64,000 nt of DNA from Rhizobium sp. P32RR-XVIII (GCF_012641395.1 NZ_JABAIH010000019.1:1-64000), one strand, 5' to 3'; shown: positions 17,579 through 27,079, counted from the stretch's first letter. The notes: generated by a model not told the origin, from the letters alone. Numbers and translations are program-made.

Positions 17579-20500
17579 ATGAATATCATCTCGCATCCTC
17601 GAACCATTTCCACGTCTCCGCGTCTTGAGACCAGAACCGGCGCTGAGGCAGTTATTTGGGCTGCCGAACAAATTATGTCGCTTCTGGAGCATGGCAACGT
17701 CGTCACTTCAGGTGACCTGCGACAGATCATGATGGAGGCCCTCGGCGGGAGCGACGCCGAGGGCCTCTGGCTCTGGAAGGATGCTTATGAAGCGGCCGAA
17801 GCCGCCCAGGTCCTGTTCCTGCGCAAGTTCCGCTCAATTGCCTCCCGGAGCCAGTCGCCTCGATCGACGCTCGCGATGCTGACGAAAGTGGCAAACCTTG
17901 CGCCGACCCATAGCCGACGGTCCGAGGAGAGCCAGGCCCTGCAGCAATTCTCGACTCCGATCCCTCTTGCCTACGTCGCATCTCGTGCTGCCGGCATCAC
18001 GGCCGCTGACGTGGTCCTCGAACCGTCGGCCGGAACCGGGCTCATGGCGATCTTTGCCGAACTCGCAGGCGCGCGCCTGGCGCTCAACGAATATGCGGCT
18101 GCTCGGCACTCGCTGTTGGAGCAGATCTTCCCCGGCGTTCCGACATCGCAGCACGACGCTGCGCATATCGACGATTACCTCGAGCGGCCTATTCGGCCGA
18201 CCGTGGTGCTGATGAACCCGCCGTTCTCGGCTGGCGTCCATGTCGAAGGCCGTGTCGCCGACGCTGCGTGGCGGCATTTGACCTCCGCCTTCGCTCGCTT
18301 GGTCCCTGGCGGTCGGTTGGTTGCGATCACCGGCGCAAGCCTTACTCCCGACAATCCGGCATGGCGCGATGCTTTCGTCCGTCTTCAGGGGCGGGGCACC
18401 GTGTTGTTCACCGCGGGGGTCGATGGCAACGTCTACGCCAGACATGGAACGACGATGGAAACGCGTCTGATCGTGATCGACAAGATCCCGGCGGGCGATC
18501 CTTCGAAGCTGTCGGCGTCCAGCGGCACTGCGCACGATCTGGAAACACTGCTCGCCTGGATCACCTCTCTTCCACCCCGCCAGACTTCGACGGCGCCGAA
18601 CTCCATTGGAGCGCTCTCCAACGGTATGCTGCGGGCGGACACGATGCGTGCAGCACGGTTTGCTGCGCCGTCGCATCGCCATGCGGTCGGCGCGCAGGCG
18701 AACCCTTCACCAATGGCCCGCCCTGAATGCGTGGATGAAGAGGTTATCGAACTCTCCTACAGCCTGCGCGATGCAGCGCCGAAAGTTGAGCGCAACACTG
18801 CCGACGGCATCTATGAGCCGTACCGGCTGCAAACGATCCACATCCCCAGCGCAAAGCCGCATCCCGACAGGCTGGTCGAATCCGTCGCGATGGCCTCGGT
18901 CACACCGCCGAAGCCAAGCTATCGTCCGCATCTGCCGAGGCGCGTCGTCGTGAGCGGCGATCTTTCCGATGCCCAGCTCGAAAGCGTCATCTATGCCGGC
19001 GAAGCTCATTCCGGCTATCTCGCCGGACACTGGAGCGTCGATGCCTCCTTCGACAATATCAGGGCGGTCGCATCCGACGCAGAGCATGCCGTTCGTTTTC
19101 GCCGGGGTTGGTTCCTCGGCGACGGAACAGGCGCCGGCAAAGGTCGCCAGGCTGCCGGCATTATTCTCGATAATTGGCTGAAGGGTCGTCGTCGGCATGT
19201 TTGGATCTCCAAGTCCGACAAGCTGATCGAGGATGCCCAGCGTGATTGGGGCGCACTGGGCCAAGAGAAGCTCTTGATCACACCCCTGTCGCGTTTCCGA
19301 CAGGGAAAGCCGATCAAGCTGGAGGAGGGCATCCTCTTCACCACCTTTGCGACGCTGCGCACCGACGAGCGCGAGGGTCGGCGATCGCGCGTCCAGCAGA
19401 TCGTCGACTGGCTCGGTCAAGAGGCGGGGAGCGGCGAAGCCGCGACTGGGAATGCAAGAAGCTTCGATAATGTTATCATTTTCGATGAAGGCCATGCCAT
19501 GGCCAATGCCGCCGGCGGCAAGACCGAACGCGGCGACAAGGCGGCATCGCAACAGGGCAGGGCAGGGCTCCGCCTGCAGCGCGCTCTGCCGGATGCCCGC
19601 GTCGTCTATGTCTCGGCGACCGGCGCATCGGACGTGGAGTCGCTCGCCTATGCGGAACGCCTCGGCCTTTGGGGCAGCAGCGACTTTCCCTTCCCGACGC
19701 GTTCCGAGTTCATTGCCGCGATCGAAGACGGCGGTGTCGCCGCCATGGAAGTGCTGGCGCGCGACCTGAAGGCCATGGGTCTCTACGCATCGCGGTCGCT
19801 CTCCTTCGAGGGCGTCGAATACGAAATCCTCGAACACGAGCTGACCGAGGAGCAGATCCGCATCTACGACTCCTATGCCGAGGCGTTCCAGGTGATCCAC
19901 AACCATCTCGACGCTGCCATGGAGGCCTCAGGCATAACCGGCAAATCCGGCACGCTGAACAAAAATGCGAAGGCCACGGCGCGTTCAGCCTTCGAGAGCT
20001 CGAAGCAGCGTTTCTTCAACCATTTGCTGACATCGATGAAAACGCCGGCCCTTCTCAAAGCGACTGCCAACGATCTTGAGGACGGCCACGCCGCCATCGT
20101 CCAGATCGTCTCGACGGGGGCAGCGCTGACCGAGCGCCGGCTGGCACAGATCCCGACCGAGGAATGGGGCGATCTGCAGGTCGACGTGACGCCGCGGGAA
20201 TATGTCATCGACTACCTCATGCACTCCTTCCCGGTGCAGCTCTTCGAGGAGTTCTCCGACGCCGATGGCAATCTCAGCTCGCGGGCCGTCCATGACGCCG
20301 ACGCCAATCCTGTCATCTGCCGGGAGGCCGAACGGCGACGTGACGAGCTCGTTGAAACTTTGGGCAGCCTGCCTGCCATCCCGACGGCACTCGACCAGAT
20401 CGTCCAGCACTTTGGTACGAGCCAGGTGGCAGAAATCACCGGCCGCTCCCGCCGCATCGTCCGCCGCGAGGACAGCAGCTCCATCGCGCGTTATGCCGTG

Positions 20501-22009
20501 CAGAGCCGGCCGGGCAGCGCCAATCTCGACGAGGCGCGTGCCTTCATGGATGACGAGAAAGGCATTCTCGTCTTCAGCGATGCAGGCGGGACCGGGAGAT
20601 CGTATCATGCCGATCTCGCCGCCCGCAACCAGCGCCTCCGCTTGCATAACCTGCTGGAGGCAGGATGGCGCGCCGACGTGGCGATCCAGGGTCTCGGCCG
20701 CAGCCATCGCACCAACCAGAAACAGCCACCGCGCTTCCGGATGATCGCCACCAACGTCAAAGCGGAGCGGCGGTTCCTGTCGACCATCGCCCGGCGTCTC
20801 GACACGCTCGGCGCTATCACTCGTGGCCAGCGTCAGACCGGCGGGCAGGGCATGTTCCGGTCCGAGGACAATCTCGAATCCCAATATGCCCGCGACGCGC
20901 TGCGGCAGTTCTACGGACTGCTGCATGCCGGCAGGATCGACGGCTGCTCGCTGGATAAGTTCGAAAGCATCACGGGCCTGTCATTGACATCGGAGGAGGG
21001 CGGGCTGAAGGACGAGCTGCCGCCGATCCAGACGTTCCTCAATCGCATGCTGGCATTGACCATCGTCATGCAGAACGTGCTGTTCGAGGCCTTCGAGCAG
21101 CTGTTGGCCGCCCGTATCGAAGGGGCGATTGCCGCCGGCATCTATGACAAGGGCCTGGAGACGATCGCTGCCGACAGCATGATGGTTACTCAGCGCCGGC
21201 TGATCCATACGCATCCGGTCACCGGCGCGCAGTCGCACCTCTTGACCATTGAGAGGAGGGATCGCAATGCACCGATGCAGGTCGAGGAGGTTCAGAGTCT
21301 CGTGGAGCAGGATCCACGCGCGAAGCTGATGGTCAATGGCAAGTCGGGCCGGCCGGCCGTGATGGTACCCATCCGCTCCATCATGCTGGACGATGGCTCC
21401 ATTCAGCCCCGCGTGTCGCTGATCCGGCCGATGGACGAGCTCCGCTTCGAAATCCGGCAGCTCGAAGAGACGAATTGGGAGGAGGTTGACGAACAAGCGT
21501 TCGTCCTCGCCTGGAATACCGAAGTCGCTGCGGTGCCGGAATTCTCGACGTCGACGATGCACATCGTCAGCGGGTTGTTGCTGCCGATCTGGAAACTCCT
21601 GCCGCAGGATTTCTGCCGGGTGCGGCGTCTGCAGACTGATGACGGTGAGCGGATCGTCGGCCGTGTCATTGCTCCGGATCGGCTCGCCGGACTCTGCCGC
21701 AACTTCGGGATCGATCAGACCACACTGATCGCACCGGACGAGGCCTGGGCATCGCTGGTCGACGGATCCTCTGTCGTCGGGCTTGCCGGCGACATGACGC
21801 TCCGCCGTGTGCGCGTGATGAACGACTACCGCGTCGAACTGACCGGCTTTACCGACGGGATGCGCGACTGGCTGCGGTCGATCGGTCTGTTCTCCGAGAT
21901 GATTAATTGGAAGCTCCGCTTCTTCGTGCCTGTCACAGATGAGGGTGAGGAGATCCTGTCGAAGCTGATGCAGCGTCATCGCCTGGTCGATGTCGCGCGC
22001 CGGTCATGA
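17579..22009 (+). CDS. Strawberry notch-like helicase/methyltransferase
   Basis: A 1476-residue protein starting MNIISHPRTI after TTGGAGC. It carries an N-terminal methyltransferase-like region (LEPSAGTGLMAIF near residues 147-159; NPPFSAG near 213-219, the target-base motif of adenine methylases). A strawberry-notch type superfamily 2 ATPase core follows: Walker A-like FLGDGTGAGKGRQ near 512-524, the DEGH box near 636-639, VSATG near 678, and the arginine-finger motif GLGRSHRTNQ. Related proteins on phages and plasmids are thought to be anti-restriction or DNA-remodelling factors that protect incoming DNA. The end is 12 bases before the Toprim gene, so the two are probably co-expressed. Confidence 0.85.
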   Translation: MNIISHPRTISTSPRLETRTGAEAVIWAAEQIMSLLEHGNVVTSGDLRQIMMEALGGSDAEGLWLWKDAYEAAEAAQVLFLRKFRSIASRSQSPRSTLAMLTKVANLAPTHSRRSEESQALQQFSTPIPLAYVASRAAGITAADVVLEPSAGTGLMAIFAELAGARLALNEYAAARHSLLEQIFPGVPTSQHDAAHIDDYLERPIRPTVVLMNPPFSAGVHVEGRVADAAWRHLTSAFARLVPGGRLVAITGASLTPDNPAWRDAFVRLQGRGTVLFTAGVDGNVYARHGTTMETRLIVIDKIPAGDPSKLSASSGTAHDLETLLAWITSLPPRQTSTAPNSIGALSNGMLRADTMRAARFAAPSHRHAVGAQANPSPMARPECVDEEVIELSYSLRDAAPKVERNTADGIYEPYRLQTIHIPSAKPHPDRLVESVAMASVTPPKPSYRPHLPRRVVVSGDLSDAQLESVIYAGEAHSGYLAGHWSVDASFDNIRAVASDAEHAVRFRRGWFLGDGTGAGKGRQAAGIILDNWLKGRRRHVWISKSDKLIEDAQRDWGALGQEKLLITPLSRFRQGKPIKLEEGILFTTFATLRTDEREGRRSRVQQIVDWLGQEAGSGEAATGNARSFDNVIIFDEGHAMANAAGGKTERGDKAASQQGRAGLRLQRALPDARVVYVSATGASDVESLAYAERLGLWGSSDFPFPTRSEFIAAIEDGGVAAMEVLARDLKAMGLYASRSLSFEGVEYEILEHELTEEQIRIYDSYAEAFQVIHNHLDAAMEASGITGKSGTLNKNAKATARSAFESSKQRFFNHLLTSMKTPALLKATANDLEDGHAAIVQIVSTGAALTERRLAQIPTEEWGDLQVDVTPREYVIDYLMHSFPVQLFEEFSDADGNLSSRAVHDADANPVICREAERRRDELVETLGSLPAIPTALDQIVQHFGTSQVAEITGRSRRIVRREDSSSIARYAVQSRPGSANLDEARAFMDDEKGILVFSDAGGTGRSYHADLAARNQRLRLHNLLEAGWRADVAIQGLGRSHRTNQKQPPRFRMIATNVKAERRFLSTIARRLDTLGAITRGQRQTGGQGMFRSEDNLESQYARDALRQFYGLLHAGRIDGCSLDKFESITGLSLTSEEGGLKDELPPIQTFLNRMLALTIVMQNVLFEAFEQLLAARIEGAIAAGIYDKGLETIAADSMMVTQRRLIHTHPVTGAQSHLLTIERRDRNAPMQVEEVQSLVEQDPRAKLMVNGKSGRPAVMVPIRSIMLDDGSIQPRVSLIRPMDELRFEIRQLEETNWEEVDEQAFVLAWNTEVAAVPEFSTSTMHIVSGLLLPIWKLLPQDFCRVRRLQTDDGERIVGRVIAPDRLAGLCRNFGIDQTTLIAPDEAWASLVDGSSVVGLAGDMTLRRVRVMNDYRVELTGFTDGMRDWLRSIGLFSEMINWKLRFFVPVTDEGEEILSKLMQRHRLVDVARRS

Positions 22010-22021
22010 CGGAGGTCTGCC

Positions 22022-23056
22022 ATGCTCTCCGCAGCCGAACTGGCGGACCGTCTCGCGCAAGACGCGGAGGCGGTCTGCCGCCACTATCTTTCCGCCGGCC
22101 GCCGGGCCGGCAACTACTGGCTTGTCGGCGATGTCGACAACAACAAGGGCCGGTCGCTCTATGTGCGTCTGACCGGCCCGCGCGCCGGCCGATGGACAGA
22201 TGCAGCGACCGGCCAGTTCGGCGATCTCCTTGATCTCGTCCGTGAGACCTGTGGCCTCGTCGACTTCCGGGACGTTACCGAGGAGGCGCGTCATTTCCTC
22301 AACCTGCCTCGGCCCGACCCGCTGTCGTCTCGCAGGACGGACGCCCAATGTTCTGCGGCCGTCGAGCGGCCCACGGCTGAGCGGGCCAGGCGTCTGTTTC
22401 GGATGACGGGGCCCCTAGCCGGCACCCTTGCCGACTCCTATCTGCGCGAGCGCGGCATTCTGCGGCCGTCTACCCATATGGCGTTGCGTTTCCATCCGGC
22501 CTGCTACTACCGCGATCTTGTCACCGGCCGGACGAGCAGCTATCCGGCCCTGATTGCCGCCGTGACCGACTCTGCAGGTGAGATCACCGGCGTACATCGC
22601 AGCTGGCTCGATCCGGCCGGCGGTGGCAAGGCCAGGGTGGACAATCCCCGCCGCGCACTTGGCGGGCTGCTCGGGAATGGCGTCCGCTTCTGCTTTCCGG
22701 TGAATGCACCTATCCCGGTAATGGCGGCAGGCGAGGGCCTCGAAACCATGCTGTCCCTCTCGCACGTGATGCCCGGCATGCCAATCGTCGCGGCGCTGAC
22801 GGCCAATCACCTTGCGGCCCTCCGCTTTCCACGTGGATGCCGGCGCATCTACATCGCCGCCGACGCGGATGCCGCCGGCCGCCATGGGATCGAGGCATTG
22901 AGCCGTCGGGCACAGGCGGAGGGAATCCTGCCGCTGGTGCTGTCGCCTGAGCTCGGCGACTTCAACGAGGATCTTCGCTGGCTGGGCCCCGACCAGATGA
23001 CCGCAAGCTTGCAGGCGCAACTCGTCTCGGAAGACGCGATCGCCTTCCTGCCCTGA
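22022..23056 (+). CDS. Toprim domain protein (DUF7146-like)
   Basis: A 344-residue protein. The first 100 residues resemble a primase-type DNA-binding region (YLSAGRRAGNYWLVGDVDNNKGRSLYVRL, GRWTDAATGQFGDLLDLV). The Toprim domain is visible as MAAGEGLETMLSLS (the conserved Glu) near residue 237 and IYIAADADAAGRHG (the Asp-x-Asp pair) near 277. Toprim folds hold metal for phosphodiester transfer in primases and topoisomerases. It follows the helicase gene by 12 bases and is probably its partner. Whether it makes primers is not shown. Confidence 0.82.
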   Translation: MLSAAELADRLAQDAEAVCRHYLSAGRRAGNYWLVGDVDNNKGRSLYVRLTGPRAGRWTDAATGQFGDLLDLVRETCGLVDFRDVTEEARHFLNLPRPDPLSSRRTDAQCSAAVERPTAERARRLFRMTGPLAGTLADSYLRERGILRPSTHMALRFHPACYYRDLVTGRTSSYPALIAAVTDSAGEITGVHRSWLDPAGGGKARVDNPRRALGGLLGNGVRFCFPVNAPIPVMAAGEGLETMLSLSHVMPGMPIVAALTANHLAALRFPRGCRRIYIAADADAAGRHGIEALSRRAQAEGILPLVLSPELGDFNEDLRWLGPDQMTASLQAQLVSEDAIAFLP

Positions 23057-23389
23057 CGTCGGTGACCGGAAGGGGCAGCAGGCCGGGCGACAGGCGGCGT
23101 GGGCGCAAAGATCGGTCCACCAGATGGCTCGGATGTTGACGCGCGCCCGCGGGCCTGCCGAGAGGCGACCCTTACCACGCGGGCCTCGGGCCTTCAGCGG
23201 GTCGGTCGGGTTTCTTCCCCTGCCAGACCGCGGGCGCGATCTGTCATTCCTCGCGGATCAAGAAACCCTCCCTCCGCCGCCCGGCGCTTCGCTGGGCCGC
23301 GGCACTTCGTTTGCGGTTCCGGCCTCGACCCGCGTGACCGGGTTCGCCGTCAGGCCGCGAGAGGCGCGGCCTACCAAACGGAGACCACC
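23057..23389 (+). other. 333-bp leader before the DUF2493 gene
   Basis: GC-rich non-coding DNA with several short self-complementary stretches (for example around 23355-23370) but no strong terminator with a T run. Open frames crossing it have no family resemblance. It probably carries a promoter or an untranslated leader, but I could not assign -35 and -10 boxes. Confidence 0.4.
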
Positions 23390-24331
23390 ATGGACCTGAT
23401 CCTTCATCCCGACGACGGCTTCGAGCCCCACCACGCGTCCTCCCCGACCGACCGCTTCATCTACGAGATGCAGGTCTTCGGCTATCGTCCCTTCCAGGAC
23501 GATCCCGACCCGCGGCCATTGCCGGAGGAACCGCAGGTCCGCTCATCGATCACCGCGATCTTCGACGCCTTTGCCGAAATGCTCGGCGACACCCGGCTGG
23601 AGCCCGATCTCGAAGACCTGTTCTGGTCGATCCCCAATCTCTTTCATCGCGCCGGCGAGCGCATCCAGCGCGAGCTCGACCGCAACGAGGAGGCGCAGCG
23701 TACCGGCCAGCGCGAGCAGGACGGCTCGGAGGTGAAGAACGTCGAACTTGAACGCCTCGTCGCCGAAGGCATCACGCTCCTGGAGCGCCGAAATAGCTTC
23801 GAATTCATGCGCGACTATGCGGCCGATCTGTTCGAGGCGCAGACCGGTTCGTCGTGGCGGCCTCGCACTGGCTCGAAGGTCAACCACGCCCACATGACCG
23901 CCGCGATGATCGACAGCCGCGACTTCCTCTCCGCCCGCCGCCGGGCCGAAACCGAGGTGCTGATCCCAGCCGGCACCAAGATCGCCTTTGCCGGGGGTAT
24001 GGACTATAACGATCATGAGCGGATCTGGGCGAAGCTCGATCAGGCGCATGCCAAGCATCCCGACATGGTGCTGCTGCACGGCGGCTCGCCGAAAGGCGCC
24101 GAGCGTATCGCCGCCTGCTGGGCTGAAGCCCGTAAGGTGACGCAAATTATCTTCAAACCCAACTGGACCAAGCACGCCAAGGCCGCGCCGTTCCGGCGCA
24201 ATGACGAGATGCTCTCGGTCATGCCGGCCGGATTGATCGTCTTTCCGGGAAACGGGATCACCGGCAATCTCGCCGACAAGGCACGCCGCCTCGGCATCCC
24301 GGTATGGCAGGCGTCAGGAGACGGCGCGTGA
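23390..24331 (+). CDS. DUF2493 (SLOG-like) family protein
   Basis: A 313-residue protein starting MDLILHPDDGFEPHHAS after GGAGACCACC. The C-terminal third has the DUF2493/YspA pattern of the SLOG superfamily: VLIPAGTKIAFAGGMDYNDHERIWAKLDQ, VLLHGGSPKGAERIAACWA, and GLIVFPGNGITGNLADKARRLGIPVW. SLOG proteins bind nucleotides or nucleotide-derived ligands and are linked to defence and nucleotide metabolism. The N-terminal half is helical and acidic. An upstream open stretch exists, but this ATG is where the family-like sequence starts. The ligand is unknown. Confidence 0.85.
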   Translation: MDLILHPDDGFEPHHASSPTDRFIYEMQVFGYRPFQDDPDPRPLPEEPQVRSSITAIFDAFAEMLGDTRLEPDLEDLFWSIPNLFHRAGERIQRELDRNEEAQRTGQREQDGSEVKNVELERLVAEGITLLERRNSFEFMRDYAADLFEAQTGSSWRPRTGSKVNHAHMTAAMIDSRDFLSARRRAETEVLIPAGTKIAFAGGMDYNDHERIWAKLDQAHAKHPDMVLLHGGSPKGAERIAACWAEARKVTQIIFKPNWTKHAKAAPFRRNDEMLSVMPAGLIVFPGNGITGNLADKARRLGIPVWQASGDGA

Positions 24332-24414
24332 GCGCCGTTTTACTGGAAATATGGAAAAGATGGAAAACATGGAGAAATTAGTTTATATGTGGGGCCGTGC
24401 TGGAGATCATAGCG

Positions 24415-24675
24415 ATGAAGCAGTTCACGACAGGCGACTTGAACAAACAAATCGGCGATATCACCGATGCGGCGAGCCGCGAGCCGGTCATGCTCACCCG
24501 GCACAAGAAGCCGCGTTTCGTGCTGATGAGCTACGAGCATTATGAGCGCATGCGCACCGGCGGCGATCCGCGCCGTGCCTATCATATCTCAGAGATGCCC
24601 GCCGAGCATGCAGCACTGTTCGACGAGGCGCTCGATCGACTGGCGCGCGGCGAAGGCTACGACGATGAGCCATGA
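24415..24675 (+). CDS. Antitoxin, Phd/YefM family
   Basis: An 86-residue protein: MKQFTTGDLNKQIGDITDAASREPVMLTRHKKPRFVLMSYEHYERM. This is the classic Phd/YefM N-terminal domain that binds DNA and represses its own operon; the remaining acidic tail would wrap the toxin. An in-frame GTG at 24397 is an alternative, but GGAG at 24402-24405 sits well before this ATG. It overlaps the following PemK-like gene by 11 bases, so the pair is translationally coupled. Such pairs stabilise plasmids by killing or arresting cells that lose them. Confidence 0.88.
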   Translation: MKQFTTGDLNKQIGDITDAASREPVMLTRHKKPRFVLMSYEHYERMRTGGDPRRAYHISEMPAEHAALFDEALDRLARGEGYDDEP

Positions 24676-25084
24676 ATTCCGCCCCGGTGAGGTCATCTCC
24701 TATCCCTATCTTTGGGCCTGGCAGCAGCAGCGCGGCGAAACCGAAGGCCGCAAGCAGCGCCCAGTCTGCGTCGTCATTGCCATCCGAAGTGCCACCGATG
24801 GAAACACGCATCTGGCCCTCCTCGCCATCACCACCCAGCCGCCGCAGCCGGGCCGGATCGCTCAGGAGATCCCCGAAATCGAGCGCAAGCGTGCGGGCTT
24901 AAGTGATCTGAAGCGTTGCTGGATCATGGCCGACGAGTACAATTACGATATCGTCGAACGCTCCTGGTACATCGAGCCCGATCAGGACATCCTCGGCCGC
25001 TTCAGCAAATCCTTCATGGTCAAGATCGCCAAACTGTTTGCCGAGGCGCGCGGCCGCACCGGTCGGGTCAACCGGCTCGATTGA
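24665..25084 (+). CDS. Toxin, PemK/MazF-like
   Basis: A 139-residue protein starting MSHEFRPGEVISYPYLWAWQQQRGETEGRKQRPVCVVIAI. The GxVxxYPY...GRKQRPVCVV pattern is the opening beta-barrel of PemK/MazF-like proteins, which cut mRNA as ribosome-independent endonucleases. The remainder (LALLAITTQPP, GLSDLKRCWIMADEYN) follows the family, though the pair Phd with a PemK-like toxin is a mixed combination. It overlaps the antitoxin gene. mRNA cleavage is inferred from family, not seen. Confidence 0.75.
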   Translation: MSHEFRPGEVISYPYLWAWQQQRGETEGRKQRPVCVVIAIRSATDGNTHLALLAITTQPPQPGRIAQEIPEIERKRAGLSDLKRCWIMADEYNYDIVERSWYIEPDQDILGRFSKSFMVKIAKLFAEARGRTGRVNRLD

Positions 25085-25679
25085 GACTTGCCGCCGCTTC
25101 TTCCCTTCTTGATCGCTCCCTGAACGCGTCTCCGCCATGGCGGATCTCTGGCGCTCTCTGATCAATTAGACCACGACTGCTTGGCCGGCCATCGCCGGCC
25201 GTTCTTGATCGATCTCAATGCCTCTCATCGCCGTACTACAAGGCGACAATCCGTCAATCACGTCTGTCACGCGGTCCTGCTCCGTAGAACTGCAGTCGCG
25301 TCAGGAGGGGCGGACAATCGGGTCTCACGCCGACCGAAGCCGTCTTTGATGATGAGGCTGGGATCAGAACGGTGCTGATCTACCGCGTCGAATCCGCCCG
25401 GTTGAGGACCACCGTCCATTGACCCCGAACACTACCGACGCATATGCAACGAGTGCGGCACTCGGCAGGTGCGCAAATGGCCGCCAAGGCGAGGTCTCCA
25501 GCTGACGTCGCAATCAGAGACCCTTCCCGTTCTTTATGTCGCCTTTCTAAGGGACCGGCCGCGACCAGCGTCAACCCGCAAGGGGTTTCCCTTCGCTTTC
25601 GCTCCGGTGACGCCTGCGGCGCGGCCCCTTCTTCGGGCGCCATCGGGAATGGTCCCGATGCAACGAAGGAGACAATCCC
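25085..25679. other. 595-bp non-coding stretch before the DUF736 gene
   Basis: No gene can be supported here. It contains one GC hairpin at 25183-25200 and, in the last 100 bases, GC-rich palindromic patches ahead of the GGAGACAAT ribosome binding site. Open frames in this stretch show no family resemblance. Confidence 0.45.
25183..25200 (+). terminator. GC hairpin after the toxin-antitoxin pair
   Basis: GGCCGGC and GCCGGCC form a perfect 7-bp stem around CATC, followed by GTTCTT. It lies about 100 bases after the toxin gene. The T tract is short, so termination is possible but not certain. Confidence 0.45.
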
Positions 25680-26003
25680 ATGGCTACCACGATCGCAACC
25701 CTCACCGAAAAGACCGACGGCACTCTCGAAGGCGTCTTCGCAACCATCCGGGTCAACGCCCCGATCGCCCTCGTCCCGAACGCCAACAAGGCGAGCGAAG
25801 AGGCGCCGGACTACCGCATCATCCATCGCAAGACCGGCTTTGAGATCGGCGCAGGCTGGAACCGCATCTCCCGCCAGACCGGTGAGGAATACATCTCCAC
25901 GAAGATCGAAGCGCCCGAGATCGGCGTGATCTTCGGCAACGTCGCCCCCGCACCCGGCGGCGAGCCCGGCAAGAAAGTCATCCTCTGGAACAGCCCGGCC
26001 TGA
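25680..26003 (+). CDS. DUF736 family protein
   Basis: A 107-residue protein, MATTIATLTEKTDGTLEGVFATIRVNAPIALVPNANK..., with PDYRIIHRKTGFEIGAGWNRISRQTGEEYISTKIEAPEIG. This is a clear DUF736 member, a small beta-rich family almost confined to conjugative plasmids and integrative elements of alpha- and beta-proteobacteria. It may bind single-stranded DNA or act as a plasmid chaperone, but no function is proven. A GAAGGAGACAAT ribosome binding site stands before the ATG. Confidence 0.92.
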   Translation: MATTIATLTEKTDGTLEGVFATIRVNAPIALVPNANKASEEAPDYRIIHRKTGFEIGAGWNRISRQTGEEYISTKIEAPEIGVIFGNVAPAPGGEPGKKVILWNSPA

Positions 26004-26062
26004 ACCGGACCGCCGGCTCCGAAACAATCGGGGCCGGCGTCCCCATTCCTAAGGAGGCCACC

Positions 26063-26395
26063 ATGAGCCGCTACACAATAACGGTCACCAGGACCGCATC
26101 CCGCCACGCCGATCCAGACGCTACCATTGGCTACGACCGTCCGCTTCAGACGTTCTTCCTCCAGGCATTTCCGGACGCCGATGGCGAGAATCTTGAACTC
26201 TGGCTTGGGACCGACTTCCGGGAGTTCGAAACACTGTCGCGACTGCGCACTGCAGCAATCGCGCTCGGTTTCGACTTCATACCTTTGGCATCCGGCATTC
26301 TTCACAAGCTGCTGGGCGACCATGCCCGCGAAGCCCATCACGCGGTCAGCGACTCGATCATCCAGGATGTTCTCAACGGGACATCCGCCCGCTGA
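26063..26395 (+). CDS. Hypothetical plasmid protein, 110 residues
   Basis: MSRYTITVTRTASRHADPDATIGYDRPLQTFFLQAFPDADGENLELWLGTDFREF... follows AAGGAGGCCACC, a strong ribosome binding site. The first 55 residues look like a small beta sheet, the second half is helical (LSRLRTAAIALGF, AREAHHAVSDSIIQDVL). It is probably co-transcribed with the DUF736 gene, which ends 59 bases earlier, and ends at a strong terminator. I do not know its function. Confidence 0.65.
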   Translation: MSRYTITVTRTASRHADPDATIGYDRPLQTFFLQAFPDADGENLELWLGTDFREFETLSRLRTAAIALGFDFIPLASGILHKLLGDHAREAHHAVSDSIIQDVLNGTSAR

Positions 26396-26414
26396 CGCAA
26401 ACCCAAAACGAAAA

Positions 26415-26437
26415 TAGCCCGGCACCGTGCCGGGCTA
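26415..26437. terminator. Bidirectional intrinsic terminator
   Basis: TAGCCCGGCAC and GTGCCGGGCTA form an almost perfect hairpin with A-rich DNA on the left and seven T on the right. It can end transcription of the plus-strand gene finishing at 26395 and of the minus-strand HU gene finishing at 26460. Confidence 0.9.
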
Positions 26438-26459
26438 TTTTTTTGCTTGGCTGGCAAGA

Positions 26460-26738
26460 CTACTTGTTCAGTGCGTCCTTCAGTGCCTTTGCCGGCGTAA
26501 AGGCCAGCTTCTTGGCCGCGGTGACCTTGATCGTTGCGCCAGTCGCAGGATTGCGCGCTTCGCGCTCCGGTGTCGCCTTCACCTTGAACTTGCCGAAGCC
26601 GGGCAGGGAGGTCTCATTACCGGCCACCGCGGCTTCGGTGATGGAAGCAATCACCGCCTCCACGATGGCTTTCCCTTGCGCCTTTGTAAGGCTGTGTTCG
26701 GTCGCGATCTTGTCGGCGATTTCGTTGGTCGTGGTCAT
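26460..26738 (-). CDS. HU family DNA-binding protein
   Basis: A 92-residue HU protein: MTTTNEIADKIATEHSLTKAQGKAIVEAVIASITEAAVAGNETSLPGFGKFKVKATPEREARNPATGATIKVTAAKKLAFTPAKALKDALNK. The GFGKF turn and the RNPATG arm that intercalates in DNA are intact. It would compact and bend plasmid DNA. It is more HU-like than the IHF-beta-like protein at 12429, so the plasmid encodes two histone-like proteins. It converges on the preceding gene at a shared terminator. Confidence 0.92.
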   Translation of the reverse strand: MTTTNEIADKIATEHSLTKAQGKAIVEAVIASITEAAVAGNETSLPGFGKFKVKATPEREARNPATGATIKVTAAKKLAFTPAKALKDALNK

Positions 26739-26967
26739 TTTCTTCTCCGCATCGTGTCAGACGCAGAATTCCTGCCATTGCCGACCGCAACTGTCATTGA
26801 CACGCTGCGGCAAATCGCTCGGAAAGCCCAGATCTCCACAGTTATTCAGGCGGTCACGGATCAATAACCCGAAGCCGGGCATCGAGCCCACCTTCGGCTT
26901 CGGGTGCTATACGGAGAGGAAATGTCTGCTCAGTCCGTCCGAGGGTGCCATGGGCGCATGACGGCCT

Positions 26968-27079
26968 CAAGGACGAGCGGTGCCCCCAATTTTGCCTCCG
27001 CTCCGGTTCCCTGCACTCCGACAAAATCGGCACCCCCACTCGCCGCCGCTGGCGGTCGCGTTCCGCGATCCCTGACCCC
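26968..27079 (+). repeat. Imperfect leader repeat, copy A
   Basis: This stretch shares the same order of blocks with 28111-28222: TCAAGGAC, a CCAATTTT block, AAAATCGG, a hairpin of the CCGCC/GGCGG type, GCGTTCCGCG and TCCCTGACCCC. In the last 57 bases about 49 positions match. Each copy ends 50-60 bases before the start of a small gene on the same strand (here 27137). Confidence 0.6.
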
